This document shows positions 49,260 through 56,194 of a DNA stretch of 64,000 nucleotides, in pieces. The notes under the pieces were generated by a model, which was given only the letters and a program-made list of their open reading frames with translations, made no database searches and was not told the origin of the DNA. Source of the stretch: Brachybacterium sp. UMB0905 (lineage in GTDB: Bacteria > Actinomycetota > Actinomycetes > Actinomycetales > Dermabacteraceae); the NCBI RefSeq assembly GCF_002871795.1, contig NZ_PNHL01000013.1, forward strand, positions 9,799 through 73,798, written 5' to 3'. How positions within the stretch are numbered: the first letter of the stretch is position 1; each line of letters begins with the position of its first letter. A program made the translations under genes and the position numbers.

Positions 49260-51271
49260 GCATGAGCGCTCCGCGCACCCGGCCCGCCGCCCCGCAGCAG
49301 GCTTTCCCTCGCCGGGTCGGCCACACGGCGGAGAGCGCGATCCTCGCGGTGCTCGTACTGCTGACCCTCGCGGCGGCCTTCGCGGGCATGGCGGCGACCG
49401 GCGCACTGCGACCCGCCGCCCTCGTGCCCGCCTCACCCCTGGTCACCTGGGGTTTGCCCGCCGCACGGGTGCTCCACCACCTGGGCGTGCTACTCGCCAT
49501 CGGCGCTGGAGGCACCGCGGTGCTGCTCCTGCCCGGCCCGGGCCGCCGCGACGTGCACACCCTGCACCCGCCGCGCCGTCGCGCCGTGCGTCTGGCCGGA
49601 TACGGGGCGCTGCTGTGGACCATCGCGGCACTCGCCCTCATCCCCCTGGGCGGTCTCGAGGCTGCGGGCGCCGGAAGCGGCCTGAACGTCTGGCAGGTGG
49701 CACTCAGCACGGAGCTGGGCCGCATCCAGCTGAGCATCGCGATCCTCGCTGGCTGTGCCACCCTGCTCCTGCTGTTCGCCCGCGGCACGGTCATGGCCTG
49801 CTGGGGTCTTGCGTTCGCGGGCCTCGGCGTGGGGGCGCTGGGGCTTGCCGGGCATGCCGGCGCGAGCCTGGACCACATCAACGCCGTGAACGCCATGATG
49901 CTGCACTTGGTGGCGGTCGCCGTCTGGGCCGGTGGCCTGCTCGCCATCGCGTTGCTCGCACCGGGCCTCACGGAGCAGGACCTCGCCACCACGATCCGCC
50001 GCTTTTCCCCGTGGGCGCTCGCTGCGGTGGTGACGATCGCGTTCAGCGGGCTGCTGTCGGCCTCGATCCGCCTGGCCGGCTGGGGGGATCTGCTGACCAC
50101 CGGTTACGGGCAGGTGGTGCTGCTGAAGACCGTCGGGCTGCTGGGGCTGGCCGTGCTCGGTGCGGCGCAGCGCGCACGCCTGGGGGAGCGCGTGCGCTTC
50201 CGCCACCTCGCGCTCACCGAGGGGGTGGTGATGGCGCTCGTGATCGGGGCATCGATCGCCCTGGGCCGCTCCGCCCCGCCGGTGCCGCAGGAGATCCCCG
50301 CCGTCGGAGATCTCACGGTCCTCTCGCTCGTGGGGTATCTGCCGCCGGAGCAGGAATTCTCCCCGCTGGCCCTGCTGACTGTGTGGCATGCGGACTGGGG
50401 TTCGATCGCGATCGGTGTGGCGATGGCCGGGTTCTACCTCGCGGGTGTGGCGCGGCTGCGTCGGCGTGGGGACGACTGGCCGTGGGTGCGCACCATCTGC
50501 TTTCTGGCTGGTTGCTTCGCTTTCATCTGGGTCCTGAGCGGCGGGGCCGCCGCGTGGGGGAAGTTCCGCTTCGACGCGCACATGGTCCAGCACATGGCGA
50601 TGATGATGATCGTCCCGCCGCTGTGGGTGCTGGGCGCCCCCGTCACCCTGCTCACACGCGCGGTCGCGCCCCGCACCGACGGGTCCCGCGGCATCCGCGA
50701 GTGGGTGCTCGCCGCCCTGCATTCGGGGTATGCGCGGTTTGTGTCCTCCCCGCCGATTGCCGGGCTGCTGTTCGTCGGCTCCCTGGTCATCTTTTACTTC
50801 ACTCCGTTGTTCGAGGCGGCGATGTACCACCACCTCGGGCACATCCTCATGAGCTTCCACTTCCTGGCCTCGGGGTACCTGTTCGCGTGGGTGCTGATCG
50901 GCATCGACCCCTCCACAAAGCCCATCAACCCGGTGCTGAAGCTCATCACCCTGCTGGTCACCCTCGCGTTCCACGCCTTCTTCGGGGTGGCACTGACCAG
51001 TGCGACGTGGATCATCGCGCAGGACTGGTATCAGGACCTGGGCATGTACTCCCTGGAGCGGCTGGAGCTGATCCAGGTGCGCGGCGGCTCGATCATGTGG
51101 GCGATCTCCGAAGTGCCCACCGTCGGCTACGCGCTCATCGTCGCCGTGTGGTGGATGCGCAGCGAGGACCGTCGGGCGCGGCAGTGGGACCGCAAGGCCG
51201 ACCGCGACGGGGGCGCGGAGCTCGAGGCCTATAACCGCTACCTCGCCGGGCTCGACAAGCCGGAGAACTGA
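49256..51271 (+). CDS. CopD-CtaG fusion membrane protein (copper transport / cytochrome oxidase assembly)
   Basis: A 671-residue polytopic membrane protein. The first half (about 1-335) resembles the CopD copper resistance domain, with HAGASLDHINAVNAMMLHLV and AVWAGGLLAIALLAPGL. The second half (about 350-640) is a caa3-type CtaG domain: WHADWGSIAIGVAMAGFYLA, DAHMVQHMAMMMIVPPLWVL, HHLGHILMSFHFLASGYLFA and AFHAFFGVALTS, with His and Met residues that could bind copper. Such fusions are common in actinobacteria and are thought to supply copper to the cytochrome oxidase. The start overlaps the methyltransferase stop by 4 bases. Confidence 0.85.
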   Translation: MSMSAPRTRPAAPQQAFPRRVGHTAESAILAVLVLLTLAAAFAGMAATGALRPAALVPASPLVTWGLPAARVLHHLGVLLAIGAGGTAVLLLPGPGRRDVHTLHPPRRRAVRLAGYGALLWTIAALALIPLGGLEAAGAGSGLNVWQVALSTELGRIQLSIAILAGCATLLLLFARGTVMACWGLAFAGLGVGALGLAGHAGASLDHINAVNAMMLHLVAVAVWAGGLLAIALLAPGLTEQDLATTIRRFSPWALAAVVTIAFSGLLSASIRLAGWGDLLTTGYGQVVLLKTVGLLGLAVLGAAQRARLGERVRFRHLALTEGVVMALVIGASIALGRSAPPVPQEIPAVGDLTVLSLVGYLPPEQEFSPLALLTVWHADWGSIAIGVAMAGFYLAGVARLRRRGDDWPWVRTICFLAGCFAFIWVLSGGAAAWGKFRFDAHMVQHMAMMMIVPPLWVLGAPVTLLTRAVAPRTDGSRGIREWVLAALHSGYARFVSSPPIAGLLFVGSLVIFYFTPLFEAAMYHHLGHILMSFHFLASGYLFAWVLIGIDPSTKPINPVLKLITLLVTLAFHAFFGVALTSATWIIAQDWYQDLGMYSLERLELIQVRGGSIMWAISEVPTVGYALIVAVWWMRSEDRRARQWDRKADRDGGAELEAYNRYLAGLDKPEN

Positions 51272-51285
51272 GCGGGGGCGGGCCC

Positions 51286-51594
51286 GTGCTCGACATGCCG
51301 TCCCCGCCTGCCGAGTGCACTGATCTGTGGCGATATGGAGACGTATCGGTGTTCTCGGCGGCGTGGTGGTGGCGTGTCGTCAGCGCCGACCGCTCGCGCG
51401 GCATCGTCACCTCGCTCATCGCCGAGCATGACGGCGACCGCGCCGCCGCGTTCGCCGCCGAGCATCCGGCCTGGGGCGGCCAGGCCCCGGTCTCGCTGCG
51501 CTGGATTCTCACGCACATGATCGGGGAGTACGCCCGCCATCACGGCCACGGGGACCTTCTGCGCGAGGCGATCGATGGGCAAACGGGGGAGTAG
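51286..51594 (+). pseudogene. DUF664 (DinB-like mycothiol transferase) C-terminal remnant
   Basis: The frame encodes about 100 residues. The end is clearly the C-terminus of a DUF664/DinB-superfamily protein: VSLRWILTHMIGEYARHHGH followed by DLLREAIDGQTGE. Full-length members have 160-175 residues and start with a helix carrying the first metal-binding His, none of which is present. The region lies directly after the CtaG stop, has no convincing ribosome-binding site and starts at GTG or an internal ATG. I read it as the remnant of a truncated gene; a short functional protein is possible. Confidence 0.65.
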
Positions 51595-51622
51595 AGACCG
51601 AGCGGTCGGGCACCATGCCCTC

Positions 51623-52942
51623 ATGACGGCCGTTCCGACCGCCCCGCGCCAGCACGAATACCCGATGCCCCCGGGCATCACCGCGCTGCTGGCCCTGCGC
51701 GATGTGCTCATGGGGAGCAGCCTCGCCGCGTTCATCGTCTTATTCCTGGTACTTGCCATCATGCTGCCGGTGGAGACCGGTGTCTTCGACGGCGCGGAGT
51801 GGCTCGACATCGACGCTGTGGATCGGCGGTCGCGCGCCGCGATGGTCAGCCCGCTCGTCGTGGGTTTCGGCGGCCTGTCGGTGATGTTCGTGGTGCGCGC
51901 CTTGCACGGCAGGTTCGAACGGAAGCACCTCCTGCGGATCTTCGCCGAGGCCGCGCAGCCCGAGCTGCTGGTCCCGATCCGGCGCCAGCGGGCCAGTCTC
52001 AGCCGGGAATCCTCCACCGGGCTGGCGGTGCTCGGCTTCGGCGGTGTGCTGATGGGCCCGATCGTCGCGATCAGCGTGTTCGCCGGCAGCGTGAGGGACT
52101 TCTGGTATCCGCTGCCGATCGGCGTGCTGATGACTGTGGTGGGCGTGCTCTTCCTGCGCAGCCAGCTGAACGCCGCGCCACTCTCCCACCAGATGCAGCA
52201 TGACCTGGACCGAGCATGGGGAAAGCAGGCGGTAGAGAACCTGCGCCGGCTCGCCGAGGAGCAGGAGCTCGAGCTTCCCTCCGTCGATGATGAGTATCCG
52301 CGCGGCCGACGGGTCTGGCGGGCCGTGGGCTCGGTGGGGATGGCCGCCGGGAGCTTCCTGCTCGGGGCGTGGGGAATTGGTGCGACCATCATCGCGCCGA
52401 TCGTTCAGCCCTGTCAGGACTGCGATCCGCTGGACTTCAGCGGGGACCTCGAGAATCTGGGCACGATGCTGGGCCTCATCCTCACACTGCTCGGTATCGC
52501 GGCGGTTCTCGGCGCGGTCCTCACGCTGGTGGGCGGGGTCGGCATCGCGATGGCCACCTGGCAGGAGGAGCGCACCCTGCGGCGGATCATCGCGGAAGGC
52601 CGCGAGGGCCAGGTGCGCCCGTCCGCCCAGGAGCTGGAGGTGCATGCGGGGGACCGGCCGATGCTGCTGCAGACCGGTCAGGTGGTGCTGGGCCTCGGCG
52701 TGCTCATCAGCACCCTGGGGTTCGCGGTGCGTTTTGACACGGTGGAGATGGCGCTGGTGGAAGAGCCCCCGCTGTGGTGGTTGAACACCCTGCTGGTGGG
52801 CATCGTCATCATGCTGGCAGGCGCAGCGGTGATCGCCGTGGCACGTTTCGTCTTCGCCGTGCGGGCGAACACGATCCGTCACGCCTGGCCGCTGCCGGAG
52901 CTCGATGACGACGACGAGGACGACGGAGGCCACGGGGCCTGA
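51623..52942 (+). CDS. Large membrane protein of unknown function
   Basis: A 439-residue protein with about eight to ten hydrophobic segments. They are interrupted by a charged cytoplasmic stretch near 180-225 (RAWGKQAVENLRRLAEEQEL) and a second near 320-345 (ATWQEERTLRRIIAEGREGQ). A CQDCDP motif near residue 268 could bind metal or form a disulfide. The C-terminus ends in an acidic tail (ELDDDDEDDGG). The ATG at 51623 has no Shine-Dalgarno; a CACCAT stands 6 bases upstream. I recognise no family. It stands alone, convergent with the hydrolase gene. Confidence 0.8.
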   Translation: MTAVPTAPRQHEYPMPPGITALLALRDVLMGSSLAAFIVLFLVLAIMLPVETGVFDGAEWLDIDAVDRRSRAAMVSPLVVGFGGLSVMFVVRALHGRFERKHLLRIFAEAAQPELLVPIRRQRASLSRESSTGLAVLGFGGVLMGPIVAISVFAGSVRDFWYPLPIGVLMTVVGVLFLRSQLNAAPLSHQMQHDLDRAWGKQAVENLRRLAEEQELELPSVDDEYPRGRRVWRAVGSVGMAAGSFLLGAWGIGATIIAPIVQPCQDCDPLDFSGDLENLGTMLGLILTLLGIAAVLGAVLTLVGGVGIAMATWQEERTLRRIIAEGREGQVRPSAQELEVHAGDRPMLLQTGQVVLGLGVLISTLGFAVRFDTVEMALVEEPPLWWLNTLLVGIVIMLAGAAVIAVARFVFAVRANTIRHAWPLPELDDDDEDDGGHGA

Positions 52943-53064
52943 GCCTCACGCTGAGCCCCCGGGGCCAGGAAAAGCAGCGGCTTCGAGAACGCCGCGGCCG
53001 CGAAGATGCGGTCACGAGTAGGCGGCGGTCACGAGAAGGCCGCGCTCGCGAGACCGCGGCGGTC

Positions 53065-53099
53065 GCGCGGCCGGGCCCCGAACCAGCCCGGCCCCGCGC
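53065..53099 (-). terminator. GC-rich hairpin after the hydrolase gene
   Basis: Bases 53065-53076 pair with 53086-53099 with a 2-base bulge, directly beyond the stop of the leftward metallo-hydrolase gene. Just upstream, two copies of GCGGTCACGAG occur at a short interval. Confidence 0.45.
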
Positions 53100-53102
53100 C
53101 CC

Positions 53103-53723
53103 TCAGAGCCAGTCGCCGCGCGCGGCCTCCTGCTCGGCGCCGATGGTGGTGTCCGGGCCGTGCCCGGTGTGCACCACCGTGTCCGCGGGCAGCTGGAACA
53201 GCCGCTCGCGGATCGACTCCTCGATCGTCTCGCGGGAGGAGAAGGAACGGCCGGTCGCACCGGGCCCGCCCTGGAACAGGGTGTCGCCGGTGAACACCGC
53301 ACCGAGCTCCTCGCTGTAGTAGCAGGTGGAGCCGGGGGAGTGGCCGGGGGTGTGCATGGCCTCGAGGTTCACCCCGGCGATGGTGAACATGTCGCCATCG
53401 GCCACATCGTCATCCCAGGGCAGATCCCCGTGGGTGAGCTGCCAGACCTCACGGTCCGCGGGGTTCAGCAGGATCGGGGCCTCGAGCGCCTCGGACAGCT
53501 CAGGGGCGAAGCGCACATGGTCATCGTGGGCGTGGGTGAGCAGGATGCCCACGCATTCGCGGTCGCCGACGAGCTCTTCGACGGCCTCGACGCTGTGCGG
53601 GGCGTCGAACACGATGCACTGCTCATCGTCGCCGAGCACCCACACGTTGTTGTCGACCTCGAAGGTCTCGCCGTCCAGGGTGAAGGTGCCGGAGGTGGTG
53701 GTGTGGTCCAGTCGTGCGGTCAT
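53103..53723 (-). CDS. Metallo-beta-lactamase fold hydrolase (probable S-formylmycothiol hydrolase)
   Basis: A 206-residue MBL-fold protein with the metal motif THAHDDH (residues 63-69), then the GDMFTIAGVNLEAMHTPGHS block with the third His and FTGDTLFQGGPG with the bridging Asp; the last His is in HTGHGPDTTI. This is the glyoxalase II-like subfamily. The ATG at 53723 is chosen because GAGGAG lies upstream; another ATG 21 bases earlier does not fit. It follows the mycothiol-dependent formaldehyde dehydrogenase by 60 bases on the same strand. That pairing suggests it hydrolyses S-formylmycothiol to formate and mycothiol. Confidence 0.85.
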   Translation of the reverse strand: MTARLDHTTTSGTFTLDGETFEVDNNVWVLGDDEQCIVFDAPHSVEAVEELVGDRECVGILLTHAHDDHVRFAPELSEALEAPILLNPADREVWQLTHGDLPWDDDVADGDMFTIAGVNLEAMHTPGHSPGSTCYYSEELGAVFTGDTLFQGGPGATGRSFSSRETIEESIRERLFQLPADTVVHTGHGPDTTIGAEQEAARGDWL

Positions 53724-53783
53724 CGCAGTCTCCTCAGAAGTCATGGTGCTGGTGTGGTGCTGGCGTGGGGTGGGCCAGTGCGC

Positions 53784-54884
53784 TCAGGCGCCGATCATCG
53801 CGACGGTGCGCAGGTTCATGCCGTCATGCAGACCATTCAGGGCCGCATCCACGCCCTCGAGGTCGGTGCGGCCGGTGACGAAGCGGTCCAGCGGCAGGCG
53901 CCCCTGCTCGAACAGGTCGATCAGGTACGGGAAATCCCGTTCCGGCAGGCAGTCGCCGTACCAGGAGGACTTCAGCGCCCCGCCTCGGCCGAAGACGTCC
54001 AACAGCGGCAGGGTCACCTCCACGCCGGGGCGCGGAACGCCCACGAGCACAACGCGGCCGGCGAGGTCACGGGCGTAGAACGCAGTCTCGTAGGTCTGCG
54101 GGATGCCGACGGCGTCGACCACCACATCGGCCCCGAAACCGCCCGTGAGCTCGCGGACCTTCTCCGCAATCTGCTCGGGGGAGAGGTCCTTGGTGGACAG
54201 GGTGTGGGTGGCGCCGAGCTCCTTTGCGGCAGCGAGCTTCTTCTCGTCCAGATCCAGGCCGATGATCGTCGTGGCCCCGGCCATGCGGGCGCCGGCGATC
54301 GCGGCGCAGCCCACACCGCCCAGGCCGATCACGGCGATCGATTCGCCGCGCTGGATCTGCCCGGTGTTCACGGCGGCGCCGATCCCGGCCATCACCCCGC
54401 AGCCCAGCAGCCCGGCGACCTCCGCCGGGGCGTTCTTCGAGACCTTCGTGCACTGGCCCTCGTGGACCAGGGTCTTCTCGGCGAAGGAGCCGATGCCCAG
54501 CGCCGCCGTGAGCTCGGTGCCGTCGGTGAGGGTCATGGGCTTCGACGCGTTGTGGGTGTCGAAGCAGTACTGCGCGACGCCCTTGCGGCAGGCGCGGCAC
54601 TGCCCGCATACGGCTCGCCAGTTCAGGATCACGTAGTCGCCCACTGTCACGTGGGTGACGTCCTCGCCGACCTGGGAGACGTAGCCGGCAGATTCGTGGC
54701 CTAGCAGGAAGGGGAAGTCGTCGGTGATGCCGCCGTCGCGGTAGGCGAGGTCGGTGTGGCACACGCCGGTGGCGGCGATGTCCACCACGACGTCGTTCGG
54801 GCCCGGATCGGGGATGACCACATCCACGAGCTCGGCGGGCTGGTTCGCGGCGCGGGCGATGACGCCCTTGACGGTCTGAGACAT
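53784..54884 (-). CDS. mscR: S-(hydroxymethyl)mycothiol dehydrogenase
   Basis: A 366-residue zinc-dependent medium-chain dehydrogenase that oxidises the spontaneous adduct of formaldehyde with mycothiol. Catalytic zinc ligands: C42 in GVCHTDL and H63/E64 in [10 protein letters not shown]. The structural zinc loop is [15 protein letters not shown] (C93, C96, C99, C107). The NAD-binding motif is [19 protein letters not shown]. The opening [12 protein letters not shown] and [10 protein letters not shown] are specific to the actinobacterial mycothiol-dependent class. It is followed by an MBL hydrolase, forming a formaldehyde detoxification module. The same enzyme reduces S-nitrosomycothiol in mycobacteria. 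Confidence 0.92.
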   Translation of the reverse strand: MSQTVKGVIARAANQPAELVDVVIPDPGPNDVVVDIAATGVCHTDLAYRDGGITDDFPFLLGHESAGYVSQVGEDVTHVTVGDYVILNWRAVCGQCRACRKGVAQYCFDTHNASKPMTLTDGTELTAALGIGSFAEKTLVHEGQCTKVSKNAPAEVAGLLGCGVMAGIGAAVNTGQIQRGESIAVIGLGGVGCAAIAGARMAGATTIIGLDLDEKKLAAAKELGATHTLSTKDLSPEQIAEKVRELTGGFGADVVVDAVGIPQTYETAFYARDLAGRVVLVGVPRPGVEVTLPLLDVFGRGGALKSSWYGDCLPERDFPYLIDLFEQGRLPLDRFVTGRTDLEGVDAALNGLHDGMNLRTVAMIGA

Positions 54885-55002
54885 CGGGGGTCCTCTCGTC
54901 GAGAGCAGGGGTTTCCCGTCAGCCTATCGGGCCGATACCGCTCGTGATCGGTTCCGGGTCGACCACAGCGGGGACACCTCGGCGCACCGGGGCCCGGCCC
55001 CC

Positions 55003-55008
55003 TAGAAT
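55003..55008 (+). promoter_or_regulatory. -10 box (TAGAAT) of pheST
   Basis: TAGAAT ends 69 bases before the pheS GTG, giving a leader of about 60 bases. No T-box-type structure or Phe-rich leader peptide is seen. No good -35 box can be named. Confidence 0.45.
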
Positions 55009-55077
55009 GGTCAGGTCCTGTGCGGTCCGCCCTGCCTCTGGCGCGGGCCGCTCCTGTCGCCGGACGAAAGAGACTCC

Positions 55078-56193
55078 GTGTCCCAGACACCTCCTGCCCC
55101 TGACGCCGGACTGCCCACGGCCGTCACCGAGCCCGTCGTCACCGCCGCCGTGACCGCTGCCCTCGAGGCGATCGCCGCCGCGCCCTCCACCGCGGAGCTG
55201 AAGCAGGTGCGCATCTCCCACCTGGGCGATGACGCGCCGATCACCGTGGCTGGCCGCTCCATGCGCGAGGTCCCCAAGGAGCACAAGGCCGCCACCGGCA
55301 AGCTCGTCGGCGAGTCCAAGGGGCGGATCTCCAAGGCGCTTGCCGCCCGACAGGAGGAGCTCACCGCCGCCGAGCAGGAGCAGGCGCTCGCCACCGAGAC
55401 GGTGGATGTCACGCTGCCCACGGATCGTCGTCCGCGCGGCGCCCTGCACCCGCTGACCGCACTCACCGACCGGATCGAGGACTTCTTCATCGGGATCGGC
55501 TGGGAGATCGCCGAGGGCCCGGAGATCGAGTCCTCTTGGATGAACTTCGATGCTCTGAACGCGGACCCCGAGCATCCCTCGCGCTCCTTGCAGGACACCC
55601 TGTACCTCGCGCCGGAGGACTCCGGGATGCTGCTGCGCACCCAGACCTCCCCGGTGCAGATCCGCGCCATGCTCGAGCGCGGCGCTCCGCTGTACGTCGC
55701 CTGCCCCGGCACCGTCTACCGGGCCGATGAGATCGACGCGACCCACTCGCCGATGTTCCACCAGGTGGAGGGACTCGCGATCGACGAGAACCTCACGATG
55801 GCGAACCTCGTCGGCACCCTCGACGCCTTCGCCGCGCACCTGTTCGGCGGCAGCCCCGTCACGCGCCTGCGCCCCAACCACTTCCCCTTCACCGAACCCA
55901 GCGCCGAAATGGACTTCCGCTGCTTCAGCTGCGAGGCACGCCTGGGCACCGACCACGACCCCGCCCCGGACTGCCGCGTCTGCGGCGGCACCGGCTGGAT
56001 CGAGATGGGCGGCTGCGGCATGGTCCACCCCGACGTGCTGCGCGCCGCCGGCGTGGACCCCGAGCGCTACCAGGGATTCGCCTTCGGCCTCGGGATCGAG
56101 CGGCTGCTCATGCTCCGCAACGGAGTGGCCGATATGAGGGACATGATCGAGGGGGACGTCCGCTTCTCCCAGCACTACGGGACGGAGATCTGA
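55078..56193 (+). CDS. pheS: Phenylalanine-tRNA ligase alpha subunit
   Basis: A 371-residue class II synthetase subunit carrying the catalytic core. The N-terminal coiled-coil (residues 10-110) is followed by class II motif 1 (IGWEIAEGPEIESSWMNFDA), motif 2 (LLRTQTSPVQIRAML, then GTVYRADEIDATHSPMFHQV) and motif 3 (GFAFGLGIERLLMLRNGV). A zinc-like Cys cluster lies in FRCFSCEARLGTDHDPAPDC and RVCGGTGW. The start is GTG with a weak GACGAAAGAG upstream. It is followed by pheT one base after its stop. Confidence 0.96.
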   Translation: MSQTPPAPDAGLPTAVTEPVVTAAVTAALEAIAAAPSTAELKQVRISHLGDDAPITVAGRSMREVPKEHKAATGKLVGESKGRISKALAARQEELTAAEQEQALATETVDVTLPTDRRPRGALHPLTALTDRIEDFFIGIGWEIAEGPEIESSWMNFDALNADPEHPSRSLQDTLYLAPEDSGMLLRTQTSPVQIRAMLERGAPLYVACPGTVYRADEIDATHSPMFHQVEGLAIDENLTMANLVGTLDAFAAHLFGGSPVTRLRPNHFPFTEPSAEMDFRCFSCEARLGTDHDPAPDCRVCGGTGWIEMGGCGMVHPDVLRAAGVDPERYQGFAFGLGIERLLMLRNGVADMRDMIEGDVRFSQHYGTEI

Positions 56194-56194
56194 G

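Noticed and set aside
54885-55077. T-box or Phe leader peptide attenuator before pheS
   Set aside because: No T-box core sequence and no short frame rich in Phe codons was found.
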